From Brevibacterium atlanticum (GTDB lineage Bacteria > Actinomycetota > Actinomycetes > Actinomycetales > Brevibacteriaceae), in the NCBI RefSeq assembly GCF_011617245.1, contig NZ_CP050152.1:3462503-3526502 (forward strand): a stretch of DNA of 64,000 nucleotides, in the 5' to 3' direction. Below, one piece after another: positions 17,295 through 26,098 of this stretch. Positions within the stretch are counted from its first letter, which is position 1, and each line of letters begins with the position of its first letter. The notes under the pieces are model-generated. The model was not told where the DNA came from and did no database searches. It saw only the letters and a list, made by a program, of their open reading frames with translations. Both the position numbers and the translations under genes were made by a program.

Positions 17295-18485
17295 TCACGC
17301 GCTGCCTGTGCGGGCCGCCGGGTCCACCCACATCCGCGGCTGCCCGTCCGCCGGCGCTTCGAGCGTGACAGCGACGCCGAGCGGCACGCTCGGGGCATCC
17401 GGGTCATGCCCGAATCCCATCTCGCTGATGATCGGAATGCCCGCATCGCCGAGGTAGTCCATCATCAGCGCCTCGACCTCGTCGACCGGCGCGCAGTCCT
17501 CCCACGATCCGAGCACCACCGCCTCGGCCGAGGCGAACCATCCGCCGCGGACGAGCTGAACCATGAGGTTGTCGAGCCGGTACAACTCCTCGTCGACATC
17601 TTCGAGCATGAGAATCGTCGGCCCGTTCGTCTCCCGCCACCGGCTCGCACCGAGCAGTTCCGGACTGCCGATCCCGGCCGCCACGAGGCTGAGGTTCCCC
17701 CCGCCGAGGCGGCCCTGCGCCGTCCCCGGGACCAACGTCCGCGCCCGGCTCAGCCGGCGGGTCGCGGCAGCACCGTCTTGGGTGGGCGAAATGGTCGGCT
17801 CACCGGCGGATTCATCCGACCATTTCGCCCACTTAAGCGACGGGTGGGCGGGTGCGGAGGCGCCAGCAACGTCCTCGCCTGCACCAGCTGGGTCCGCCGG
17901 GAAACCGAGTTCGCGGCCGCCCCAGGGGTGGAAGAGCCAGGAAGCCACCTCGTCTGGGACCACGGTCGAACTCTTGAACGGGTCGTTGCCGACCATCGGG
18001 CAGAACAGGGTCGCCACCCCGAGGTGGTGTTCCCAGGCCTGGTGGAGGGCGGTGATGTCCGAGGACCCGGTGAGCAGCTTCGGCCGGCCGTCTCGGCGTC
18101 GCAGATGTCGGCGCATGAGGTCGAAGTCGATGCCGTCGAGCAGACGCATCGCCCCGTATCCGCCGCGCAGAGCGATGACGGCATCGGTGTCCGGATCGCA
18201 CCAGGCGTCGACGAGGTCGCTGCGGCGCTGCTCGTCGGTGCCGGCGAGATACTTCACCCGAGGATGCCGGGCGCGGACGTTCTCACCCGGGACGACGCGA
18301 AGCCCCCAGGATTCGAGCTGGGTGATCGCGCGCAGCAGCGACTCCTCGTCGGTGGGCCCGGACGGCGCGATGAGACGCACGGTGTCACCGGGCCGCAGGG
18401 GTGCGGTGCCGAGGTATGGGCTCGACACCTTCACACCCGCACCATCTGCCACTGCGTCAGATTCGACTGTTTCCGGGCTACTCAT
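17295..18485 (-). CDS. S66-family LD-carboxypeptidase (LdcA/MccF type)
   Basis: The enzyme removes the terminal D-amino acid from L,D-linked peptides such as murein tetrapeptides. RLIAPSGPTDEE opens the nucleophile domain. S142 in TGSSDITALH is the predicted nucleophile. The Glu in MLEDVDEELYRLD and the His in GFGHDPDAPS complete the triad. The 396 residues exceed the usual 300-350. The extra is a block at about 205-260, which contains an in-frame palindromic DNA element (separate entry). The start overlaps the ABC ATPase stop by eight bases, so the two are translationally coupled. Product location is cytoplasmic (no signal peptide). Confidence 0.87.
   Translation of the reverse strand: MSSPETVESDAVADGAGVKVSSPYLGTAPLRPGDTVRLIAPSGPTDEESLLRAITQLESWGLRVVPGENVRARHPRVKYLAGTDEQRRSDLVDAWCDPDTDAVIALRGGYGAMRLLDGIDFDLMRRHLRRRDGRPKLLTGSSDITALHQAWEHHLGVATLFCPMVGNDPFKSSTVVPDEVASWLFHPWGGRELGFPADPAGAGEDVAGASAPAHPSLKWAKWSDESAGEPTISPTQDGAAATRRLSRARTLVPGTAQGRLGGGNLSLVAAGIGSPELLGASRWRETNGPTILMLEDVDEELYRLDNLMVQLVRGGWFASAEAVVLGSWEDCAPVDEVEALMMDYLGDAGIPIISEMGFGHDPDAPSVPLGVAVTLEAPADGQPRMWVDPAARTGSA
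17777..17837. repeat. In-frame palindromic element inside the S66 gene
   Basis: A perfect 17-bp inverted repeat (17782-17798 with 17816-17832, arm starting GTGGGCGAAATGG) surrounds a 17-base spacer. With G-T wobbles and further pairs the stem reaches 22 bp (17777-17837). It lies wholly within the S66 coding region and adds about 20 residues (LKWAKWSDESAGEPTIS and flanks) to a segment not conserved in the family. Palindromic elements inside genes resemble the behaviour of Rickettsia RPE elements, but no sequence relationship is claimed. Confidence 0.85.
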
Positions 18486-20133
18486 TCCTCACCAGACTCT
18501 GACTTCCCAGTCGCGGAACCGCGGCGAGCAGCTCCTGCGTGTAGGCGTGCTGTGGGTCTTTCAGCACCGTGTCGACATCACCGTATTCCACAATCTCGCC
18601 TTTCTTCATCACTGCCACTGTATCCGCGATGTTCCAGGCCAGACCCAGGTCGTGGGTGATGATGAGTGCGCTCATCCCGAGGTTCTTCTTCAGCGCGAGG
18701 AACAGGGACAGGATCTCCCCGCGCACCGAGGCGTCCAGGGACGCCACCGGCTCGTCGGCGATGAGCACCTGCGGATCCAAGGCGAGCGCCCCGGCGATGA
18801 CGACCCTCTGCCGCTGTCCGCCGGAGAGCTCCTGCGGGATCGACTCGAGGTAGTCCGCGGCCGGGGTGAGCTCGGCGGCTTCGAGGGCACCGATGACCCT
18901 CTCGTACTCGCGATCCTTGATCCCCTGCACGCGCAGTCCTTCGACGACCGCCTCGTAGACGCTGCGTTTGGGGTTGAGTGAACCCGACGGGTCCTGCAGG
19001 ATCATCTGCACCTGCCGCCGGAACGTCCGCAGCGCCTTCGCCTTCTTCGGCAGCGGCTTGCCCGCGAACGACAGCTGCGAACCCGGCTCCACGTCCTGCA
19101 GCCCCAGCAGCGACCGCGCCAGGGTCGTCTTCCCCGAACCGGACTGGCCGACGACGGCGAGGATCTCCGCCTTGTGCAGCGCCAGGTCCACGCCGCGGAC
19201 GGCTCTCTCCCGGCCATGCCGGGTGTCGAAGGAGACGCTGAGGTCCTTCGCCTCGAGCACCACCTCGTCGGTCATGGTGAACGGCTCCGCCCGGGTCACC
19301 TCGGCGGGTTTGAGCGTCCTGGGATTCAGCCGGGATTCGGGGTCGCCGATCTGCGGGAACGCACCGGCGAGCTGCTTCGTGTACTCCTCCTGGGGTCGCA
19401 GGCACACGTCGTCGCTGGGCCCGTACTCGACGAGCTTCCCGTGCCGCATGATCGCGAGCTTCGCACACACCGCAGAGAGCACGGCCAGGTCGTGGCTGAT
19501 CATCAGCAGCGAGATCCCGCGCTCGGCGACCAGCGCCGCGAGCCCGGACAGGATCTGCTTCTGCACGATGACGTCAAGCGCCGTGGTCGGTTCGTCGGCG
19601 ATGATGATGTCCGGTTCGCATGCGAGCGCCATGGCGATCATGATCCGCTGCTTCTGCCCGCCGGAGAGCTCGTGCGGATAGGCGATGGCCTTCGACCGGT
19701 CGAGGTCGACCTCGCTTAAGAGTTCGAACATCCGATCCCGGCGCTTCTCCGGGGTCGTCCACGTGCCCTTCGCATGGTGTTCGAGGGCCTCGATGATCTG
19801 TTTGCCGACCTCACGGACGGGGTTGAGCGAATGCAGGGCGCCTTGGAACACGATCGACGCCTGCGCCCACCGGACCGCGCGGATCTGACCGAAGTTCAGG
19901 TCCTTCAAATCCTGCCCGCCGAGGAGGACCCGCCCGTCCAGCCGGGCCGACTTGGGCAGCAGGCGCAGGGCCGACATGATCAGCGTCGACTTCCCCGATC
20001 CGGACTCCCCGGCGATGCCCAGGGTGGCTCCCGCGGGCAGGTCGAGGCTGACGTCTTCCACGGCCACGACGTCGCCGCGGTCGGACGACGACCGGTAGGT
20101 GATCGAAACGTTCTCGAAGCTCAGATCGGTCAT
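18478..20133 (-). CDS. Peptide ABC transporter, fused double ATPase (DppD-DppF type)
   Basis: Two complete ABC ATPase halves form one 551-residue chain. The first has Walker [10 protein letters not shown], signature LSGGQKQR and Walker B IIIADEP. The second has [18 protein letters not shown] and VLIADEP. Oligopeptide transporters usually have two separate ATPases, and fusion is common in actinobacteria. It powers import through the two permeases encoded immediately upstream. The ATG at 20131-20133 shares its G position with the permease stop (TGATG). The stop runs eight bases into the S66 gene. Confidence 0.92.
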   Translation of the reverse strand: MTDLSFENVSITYRSSSDRGDVVAVEDVSLDLPAGATLGIAGESGSGKSTLIMSALRLLPKSARLDGRVLLGGQDLKDLNFGQIRAVRWAQASIVFQGALHSLNPVREVGKQIIEALEHHAKGTWTTPEKRRDRMFELLSEVDLDRSKAIAYPHELSGGQKQRIMIAMALACEPDIIIADEPTTALDVIVQKQILSGLAALVAERGISLLMISHDLAVLSAVCAKLAIMRHGKLVEYGPSDDVCLRPQEEYTKQLAGAFPQIGDPESRLNPRTLKPAEVTRAEPFTMTDEVVLEAKDLSVSFDTRHGRERAVRGVDLALHKAEILAVVGQSGSGKTTLARSLLGLQDVEPGSQLSFAGKPLPKKAKALRTFRRQVQMILQDPSGSLNPKRSVYEAVVEGLRVQGIKDREYERVIGALEAAELTPAADYLESIPQELSGGQRQRVVIAGALALDPQVLIADEPVASLDASVRGEILSLFLALKKNLGMSALIITHDLGLAWNIADTVAVMKKGEIVEYGDVDTVLKDPQHAYTQELLAAVPRLGSQSLVRNE

Positions 20134-21146
20134 CAGCGGCTCCTCAGGGCGGGGTTGATGATGGCCTCGAGCGCACGGCCGACCATGGTGAAGGCCAGCA
20201 CCACGAGGAGGATCGCGACGCCGGGGGTGAGCACGTACCACCAGTAGCCCGACGTCGCAGCCGACACGTCCATCGAGTTCTTCAGGATGGTGCCCCACGA
20301 CTCCTTGCTCGTGTCCCCGAGGCCGAGGAAGGACAGAGTCGATTCCGCGATGATCGCCCCACCGACCGTCAGCGTCGTGTTCGCGAGCACGAGCGGCATC
20401 ACCGACGGCAGCAGGTGCCGGAAGAGGATGTGCCGATGCCCGGCACCGAGGATGCGCGCCCTTTCGATGTAGAGCCGGGATTCGACGCTGAGCGTCTGCG
20501 AGCGCACGATGCGCGCGGTCGAGGCCCACGATGTCAGTCCGATGGCGACGGCGATCGTGAACACCCCGCGTTCGAGGACGGAGGACAGGACGATCGCCAG
20601 CAGCAGGGACGGCAGCACGATGAAGAAGTCGACGATGCGCATGATGACGCCGCCGAAGAGCCCGGTGAAGTGACCGGCGGCCAGGCCCATGATCGTGCCG
20701 ATGACCATCGACATCACGGTCGCGGCGACGCCGACGAGGATGGACACGCGCGCACCCCAGAGGATGCGCACCCACATCTCGCGGCCGAGGTCGTCGGTGC
20801 CCAAGGGGTGTTCGAGGCTCGGCGGGGCGTAGCGGGGGACGTCGAGCTGCTTGGTGACGTCGAGCATCGACTCGGGCGCGATGAGCGGGGCGGCGACGGC
20901 GATGATGACGAAGAAGAGGAGAACGACCGCGCCGACCATCGCGGGGATGTCGGAGCGGAACAGCGCCCAGTTCTTCTTCGCGTTGTTCAGCCGGCGTTCG
21001 CGCACGAGCTTCGCTCCGTCGACGGCAGGGGCGGCACCATGCTGATCCGAGCCACGCGGATCCGAGCCGCGCGGATCCGAGCCACGCGGATCCGAGCCGT
21101 CCGACGGGGAGTTCGGGGCCGCCTCGGCGGGGGTATCTGCACTCAT
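20133..21146 (-). CDS. Peptide ABC transporter permease (DppC type)
   Basis: This 337-residue permease has an N-terminal OppC-like helix, five further helices and the cytoplasmic EAA loop (YIERARILGAGHRHILFRHLLPS). The end GRALEAIINPALRSR is typical of the family. Residues about 15-35 are a (GSDPR)n repeat encoded by a 15-bp DNA repeat, unlike other DppC proteins. AGGAGG lies close to the ATG at 21144-21146, which overlaps the upstream permease stop (TGATG). Confidence 0.92.
   Translation of the reverse strand: MSADTPAEAAPNSPSDGSDPRGSDPRGSDPRGSDQHGAAPAVDGAKLVRERRLNNAKKNWALFRSDIPAMVGAVVLLFFVIIAVAAPLIAPESMLDVTKQLDVPRYAPPSLEHPLGTDDLGREMWVRILWGARVSILVGVAATVMSMVIGTIMGLAAGHFTGLFGGVIMRIVDFFIVLPSLLLAIVLSSVLERGVFTIAVAIGLTSWASTARIVRSQTLSVESRLYIERARILGAGHRHILFRHLLPSVMPLVLANTTLTVGGAIIAESTLSFLGLGDTSKESWGTILKNSMDVSAATSGYWWYVLTPGVAILLVVLAFTMVGRALEAIINPALRSR
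21044..21103. repeat. 15-bp in-frame tandem repeat in the dppC-type gene
   Basis: Four units beginning GATCCGAGCC (21044, 21059, 21074, 21089) differ at only one or two bases each. On the coding strand they give Gly-Ser-Asp-Pro-Arg repeated near the N-terminus of the permease. Confidence 0.9.
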
Positions 21147-22321
21147 CAGGCCCTCCTGACGCGGGGATCGAGGAATCGGTAGACGAGGTCGGCGGCGAGG
21201 TTCATGAGGATGATGATCGCCGAGAACACGACGAACGTGCCCTGCAGAAGCGGCAGGTCGGGGCCGCGGATCGCCTCGAAGGTGAGTTTGCCGAGCCCCG
21301 GCCAGGAGAACACGGCCTCGACGGTGACGGCGCCGGCGATGAGCCCGCCGATGTGGAGGAAGACGACGGTGACCGTCGGCAGCAGCGCATTGGGCACCGC
21401 GTGCTTGCGACGGACCTCGTCCTCGGTCAGGCCTTTCGCACGGGCGGTCGTGAGGTAGTCCTCGCTCATCTCCTCGAGCAGGGAGGCGCGCATGACCATG
21501 AGGAACTGCGCATAGACGACGGCGACGAGGGTGATGACCGGGAGGATGAGGTGTTTGATGACGTCGACGACCGCGGCTGCCGACCACGGTTCGAGGCTCG
21601 GGGTGACCATGCCGCCGGTGGGCAGCCACTGCAGGGTGCCGCCGAAGATCATCAGCAGGATGAGGCCGAGCCAGAACGTCGGCACGGACCAGAAGATCAG
21701 CGAGGTCGACGAGGCGACCTTGTCGAAGAGCGAATTGCGCCGCCAGGCCGAGAGCTGACCGAGCCACAGGCCCAGGGCGATCGCGATGACGGCGGCGGTG
21801 GCGGTCAGCAGCAGGGTCGGTCCGAGGTATTCGCCGATGAGCGAGGCCACGGGCTTCCGGTAGACGTAGGACTCGCCGAGGTCTCCGGTGACGATGCCGA
21901 CGAGGTAGTCCCAGAACTGGACGATGACGGGTTTGTCGAGACCGTACTGACTGCGCAGCTCCGCGATCTGGGCCGGGCTCATCGGCCGTTCCTTGGCGAT
22001 CTTGAGCACCGGGTCGCCGGGCAGCAGGCGGAATGCGAAGAAGCCGAGGAGCACGACGAGGATCATCGACGTCGCCGCCCCGCCGAGCTTGCGCAGGAAG
22101 TACCGCGTGAACGATCCGCCCGCCGGTGGTTCGTCCATGTCCCGGTCGGGGCCGGTTTGGGCGGCGCCGGCTGATCCCGTCGCGGAGGCGGTCGATCCCG
22201 TCGCCGAGGCTGCTCCCCCGGTCAAAGGGCCAGTGTCCTTGCCCGCGGGGCCCGTGCCCGCTCCGGTGGGACCCTGGTTCGGGTCCCCCGGTCGGGGATC
22301 GTCGTGGGTGGGTGTGCTCAC
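21146..22321 (-). CDS. Peptide ABC transporter permease (DppB type)
   Basis: This 391-residue DppB-family permease has a hydrophobic first helix (SMILVVLLGFFAFRLLPGDP) with the GDP motif, SQYGLDKPV, and the EAA loop (YLTTARAKGLTEDEVRRKHAVPNALLP). The first 70 residues are a Gly/Ala/Thr-rich cytoplasmic extension built from short repeats and absent from typical DppB. The start is GTG at 22319-22321 with AGGAGC seven bases upstream. It pairs with the DppC-type gene, overlapping its start. Confidence 0.9.
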   Translation of the reverse strand: MSTPTHDDPRPGDPNQGPTGAGTGPAGKDTGPLTGGAASATGSTASATGSAGAAQTGPDRDMDEPPAGGSFTRYFLRKLGGAATSMILVVLLGFFAFRLLPGDPVLKIAKERPMSPAQIAELRSQYGLDKPVIVQFWDYLVGIVTGDLGESYVYRKPVASLIGEYLGPTLLLTATAAVIAIALGLWLGQLSAWRRNSLFDKVASSTSLIFWSVPTFWLGLILLMIFGGTLQWLPTGGMVTPSLEPWSAAAVVDVIKHLILPVITLVAVVYAQFLMVMRASLLEEMSEDYLTTARAKGLTEDEVRRKHAVPNALLPTVTVVFLHIGGLIAGAVTVEAVFSWPGLGKLTFEAIRGPDLPLLQGTFVVFSAIIILMNLAADLVYRFLDPRVRRA

Positions 22322-22394
22322 TGCGGTGCTCCTGGTACTGAAGGGGAGGGTCCGGGCCTGTGTCCCGAAAGGCTAGGTCCCGAGGGGCCCTGGT

Positions 22395-22422
22395 CCCGGA
22401 CGCCGCTGCTGCGACGTCCGGG
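22395..22422. terminator. Hairpin between substrate-binding protein and permease genes
   Basis: An 8-bp stem CCCGGACG/CGTCCGGG around a 12-base loop lies in the 118-bp gap downstream of the binding-protein gene. Partial attenuation here would give more binding protein than permease, a common arrangement. Confidence 0.45.
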
Positions 22423-22439
22423 CCGCTGCTCGCGGGCTG

Positions 22440-24260
22440 CTACTCGCGGTCGTCGGACTTCTTGCGACGGCTAAGCAGCCAACCGCCTCCGCCGAGGACG
22501 ATGATCGCGCCTGCGACGATGCCGATCCATCCGCCGGTGCCGATTCCGCCGCCGCCCGCGGCGTCCTCGTCGCTCACCGGTTCGACCGAGGCGTAGCCCC
22601 AGTAGCCGACCTGGTTGGCAATCGCTCCGCCGTCGGTGGGCTGCTTGGTGAAGTTGTCGAACCGGTCGGAGCGGTAGGCTTCGAGCTGGTTCGGGTACCA
22701 CAGCGTCACCGAGGGGGCCTCCTCGTAGTGGATGGCCAGAGCCTTCTGCACGAGATCCTGGCGCTTGGCCTGGTCGAGTTCGACGTGCTGGGCCTGATAC
22801 AGCTTGTCGAACTCCTTGTTGCACCAGCCGTCCTGGCTGGTGCCGCCGTTGCCTTCGGCGTCGGGGCGCTGACCGCAGGTGTTGATGCTCAGCTGGTAGT
22901 CCGGATCGGGGTTGATCGACCAGCCGGAGAAGTACATGTCGTAGTCGCCCTTGGTGGTGCGCTCGGACACGGTGTCGACGTCGGTCGATTCGTTCTTCAG
23001 GTCGATGCCGATGTCCTTCATCCACGGAGCCAGGAACTTCGCAGTGCTCTGCTCGATCGGAGCGTCGGCGTCGGTGAGGAAACGCAGCGTGAGCGTCTTT
23101 CCGTCCTTCTCGCGGATGCCGTCGTCGCCTTCCTTCCAACCGGCGTCGTCGAGCAGCTTCTTCGCCTTCTTCACGTCGAAGCCGCTGATGACCGGGTTGT
23201 CGGATTTGAGCGCCCAGTTCGGGTAGACGGCGGGGATGAAGCTCGTCGCCGGCTGTGCGTAGTCCTGCATGACCTGCTTGCGCAGGGTCTCGACGTCGAT
23301 GCCGGCGCGGATCGCCTGCCGGACCTTCTTGTCCTTCAGTGCCTTCGCCCCGGTGCCGAACTCCTTGCCCTTGGCATCGGCGACTCCCGGGTTGATCGAG
23401 ATGCCGTTGAAGCGGCGGCCGTGGCCGTCGTTGAGGTCGACGTTCTCGGCCCCGTCGAGGGCGGAGAACTGTTCGGGGCTCAAGCCCGTGATGAAGTCGA
23501 CCTCGCCGGAGCGGATCGCCTGCACCTGAGCGTCGGAGTTCGTATAGTAGCGGTACTGGATCTCGTCGAGCTTCGGCTTGCCGCGCCAGAAGTTCGGGTT
23601 CGCCTTGAGCGTGACCGACTTGTTCGCCTCATAGCTCTCGAGCTGGAACGGACCCGAACCGACGGAATCCTTATCGTTCTTGAAATCGCCGGGCTTGTCG
23701 ATCTTCGACCACACGTGTTCGGGGACGATGGGGATCTCCTGGCCCGGGTTGTTCGCCTGCGGCTTCTTCAGGGTGATGACGAGGGTGTCGTCGTCCGGCG
23801 CCTCGACCTTGTCGAAGTTCTCGACGAGGCTGCCGTTGGCGACGGCCATCTCGTCCTTCTCCATCATCTGGGTGTACGTCCAGGCGACGTCCTTCGATGT
23901 CAGCGGTTCACCGTCGGACCACTTCATGTCCGGTCGCATCTGATAGGTCCAGACCAGTCCGTCGTCGTCCGTGTTCCACTCGGTCGCGAGGCCCTCGGTG
24001 ACCGAGCCGTCCTTGGCGTCGTTGGCCACGAGGTTCTCGTACATGTACCGGAACGTGTTCGTCGGCAGCAGGTAGAAGGAGGTGAATGGGTTGAAAGAGT
24101 CGATGAAGCCGTCGGTGGCGATCCGCAGCACGTTATCGCCCGGGGCCTCGGAGGTCGCCGCCTGGGCCGGCGCGGTGGCCAGCGATCCGGCAAGCGCCAG
24201 TGCTGCGACGCCGGCGAGACACCGGTGCCACCCTCTGCGCAATGTGGGGTTGGTGAACAT
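22440..24260 (-). CDS. Peptide ABC transporter substrate-binding protein, C-terminally anchored
   Basis: The 606-residue protein has a Sec signal (CLAGVAALALAGSLATAPAQA) and a family-5 solute-binding domain with the usual start LRIATDGFIDSFNPF. It continues with WTYQMRPDMKWSDGEPLTSKDVAWTY-type segments. There is no lipobox. Instead the chain ends in a Gly-rich spacer, a hydrophobic helix (IGIVAGAIIVLGGGGWLL) and a basic tail, so it is held in the membrane at its C-terminus. There is no LPxTG sorting motif. This replaces the lipid anchor usual in Gram-positive binding proteins. It is the first gene of the transporter proper. Confidence 0.92.
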   Translation of the reverse strand: MFTNPTLRRGWHRCLAGVAALALAGSLATAPAQAATSEAPGDNVLRIATDGFIDSFNPFTSFYLLPTNTFRYMYENLVANDAKDGSVTEGLATEWNTDDDGLVWTYQMRPDMKWSDGEPLTSKDVAWTYTQMMEKDEMAVANGSLVENFDKVEAPDDDTLVITLKKPQANNPGQEIPIVPEHVWSKIDKPGDFKNDKDSVGSGPFQLESYEANKSVTLKANPNFWRGKPKLDEIQYRYYTNSDAQVQAIRSGEVDFITGLSPEQFSALDGAENVDLNDGHGRRFNGISINPGVADAKGKEFGTGAKALKDKKVRQAIRAGIDVETLRKQVMQDYAQPATSFIPAVYPNWALKSDNPVISGFDVKKAKKLLDDAGWKEGDDGIREKDGKTLTLRFLTDADAPIEQSTAKFLAPWMKDIGIDLKNESTDVDTVSERTTKGDYDMYFSGWSINPDPDYQLSINTCGQRPDAEGNGGTSQDGWCNKEFDKLYQAQHVELDQAKRQDLVQKALAIHYEEAPSVTLWYPNQLEAYRSDRFDNFTKQPTDGGAIANQVGYWGYASVEPVSDEDAAGGGGIGTGGWIGIVAGAIIVLGGGGWLLSRRKKSDDRE

Positions 24261-24346
24261 CCCTGTCCCTCTGTTCTTTCAGTGATTCGGTTATGGATAT
24301 CTGCAGGTGAGATCCTGCTCACACTTCATCCTAAGTCGCTGTGACC

Positions 24347-25996
24347 TCAACTTCGGACAAATGCGCCCTGTTTGTCTGCGTGGCACTCACCGTCCTCCCC
24401 TGCAGCGCGGGAGGGCCCGCCCGCGGGCGATGCCGTGAGCTCCGGCTCCCCCGCCTCGGCGAGGACATCGTCGATCGTCTGCCCGGCCCGGATGAGGAAG
24501 AACTGCGGCGCCCCTTCGCCGAGGCGGCCCCCGGCACGACGCTCATCCGCGGCCGGGGATGGGCTGGGTCCGGTCTGGTCAGTGCCGGTCGGGGCCGGCC
24601 GGTTCGGGTCGGCTCCACCACCGGCGGCGGTGATGCGGTAGCCGTAGACGGGCACGCGCGGGAGGAGATTGTAGGAGAAGGGGTTCGAGAAGTAGTACGC
24701 GCCGGTGTCGGGCACGGCGACGAGGTCGCCGGCGTCGAGGCCGGGCAGCATCCGATCGCGGGCGAGCAGATCTCCGGCGAAGCAGGCGGGGCCGGCGACG
24801 TCGGTGGGGACCGCCTCGGCGATCTTGGGGCGGCCCTGCGGGTCGAAGGGCAGGATGCGCAGGGGCCAGTCCGCGGGAGCGTAGGCGGTGCGGGTGGCGA
24901 CCTGGACGCCCGCGTGGGTCATCGCGATGCGTCGGCCGCCGGTGGTCTTCGCGTATTCGACGCGGGTGAGGATCGTGCCGGCCTTCGCGAGCAGGGCACG
25001 GCCGAATTCGGTGACGATGTCGAAGTCGAAGAGCTCGGGGATCCGGGTCTCGAGAGCGCTGCGGTAGTCGGCGAAGGTCGGGGTGACCTCCTCGCCGTCG
25101 AAGTTCACGGGCAGTCCCCCGCCGATGTCGATGCAGGTGACCTGCCGTCGGCCTGCTCTGGTGTTGATCTCTGCCGCGAGTTCGACGGCCACGGCGACAC
25201 CTTCGGCTGCCTGTTCGAGGCCGATGCCCTGCGACCCCGAATGGACATGGACCTGGGTCAGCCACGGCCGGGAGAGATAGGCCTCGATGACGGCGGCACG
25301 GGATCCTTCGTCGGTGAGGCCGATGCCGAACTTCGACGTCTGGGTGGCGGTGCTCAGCGCGCCGATCGTGCCCGTGCCCGACTGCGGGTTGATACGGATG
25401 CCGATCCTCGCCGAGGTGGGGGCGGGATACGCGGAACCCACGGCCGGTGTCAACGTCGTCGTCCCCGCCGAAGCGGGGGCGGGGGTCGCCTCCGAGGCAA
25501 GGGCGGGGGCTGCCGTCCCCGGCGCGGCGGCTGTCGTGTGTCGCTCCTCGAGGAGCGTGTCGAGTCGAGCGAGTTCCTCGAGGTTGTCGATGTTCATCGA
25601 CACTCCGAGTTCGACGGCTCGACGCAGTTCGGTCCAGGTCTTCGCGGGTGAATCGAAGACGATCCGGTCGGGGGTGAACCCGGCGGCGAGAGCGAGTTCG
25701 AGCTCGCCGGGACTGGCGACCTCGCAGCCGGCCCCCGCCTCGGCGTAGAGGCGCAGCAGCGGGCGGAGCGGCACGGCCTTGCAGGCCACGGCATGGAGGA
25801 CCTCGTGGTCGGAGGCGAAGGCCGAGCTCAGCTGCGCAAAAGCTGCGTCGATGTGGTCGAGGTCGATGAGACCGATGACGGGGTGTGCGTCACTGAGGGC
25901 GGGAGCGCCGGTTTGGTCCGACGTGTCGGCGATGGTGGTGATCGCGCGCGCCCGCCGGGCGGAGATTGAGGAAGCGTCGTGTCTGGTGTGCATCAT
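24347..25996 (-). CDS. Diaminopimelate-decarboxylase-like PLP enzyme (fold III)
   Basis: This 549-residue member of the alanine-racemase-fold decarboxylases has the PLP lysine in VLHAVACKAVPL. It has the phosphate-binding IDIGGGLPV, HVHSGSQG, and EFGRALLAKAG. The substrate-side Cys is in GPACFAGDLL, and GAYYFSNPFSYNLL is near the end. LysA is usually about 420-470 residues. Here an Ala/Pro/Thr insertion (about 155-195) and a disordered tail add length. Acting on meso-DAP or a basic D-amino acid released from imported peptides fits the operon. AAGGAC lies just before two consecutive ATGs, and the second (25993) is better spaced. Confidence 0.83.
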   Translation of the reverse strand: MMHTRHDASSISARRARAITTIADTSDQTGAPALSDAHPVIGLIDLDHIDAAFAQLSSAFASDHEVLHAVACKAVPLRPLLRLYAEAGAGCEVASPGELELALAAGFTPDRIVFDSPAKTWTELRRAVELGVSMNIDNLEELARLDTLLEERHTTAAAPGTAAPALASEATPAPASAGTTTLTPAVGSAYPAPTSARIGIRINPQSGTGTIGALSTATQTSKFGIGLTDEGSRAAVIEAYLSRPWLTQVHVHSGSQGIGLEQAAEGVAVAVELAAEINTRAGRRQVTCIDIGGGLPVNFDGEEVTPTFADYRSALETRIPELFDFDIVTEFGRALLAKAGTILTRVEYAKTTGGRRIAMTHAGVQVATRTAYAPADWPLRILPFDPQGRPKIAEAVPTDVAGPACFAGDLLARDRMLPGLDAGDLVAVPDTGAYYFSNPFSYNLLPRVPVYGYRITAAGGGADPNRPAPTGTDQTGPSPSPAADERRAGGRLGEGAPQFFLIRAGQTIDDVLAEAGEPELTASPAGGPSRAAGEDGECHADKQGAFVRS

Positions 25997-26098
25997 GTCC
26001 TTCGTCAGCGGTATGAGTGCACTCTAGAACGCCAGCTCCATAAGGTTCGGACACTATTGCGCCAACGTTCTCGCGGCACAGTTGTGATGAACCGACAA

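Noticed and set aside
17295..18485. Microcin C immunity (MccF) role for the S66 protein
   Set aside because: The family is shared, but no microcin genes are nearby, and the transporter and dipeptidase neighbours fit peptide recycling better.
16326..18659. Long + strand open frame (777 codons) opposite the hydrolase genes
   Set aside because: It covers two genes with intact active sites on the other strand and has no domain of its own.
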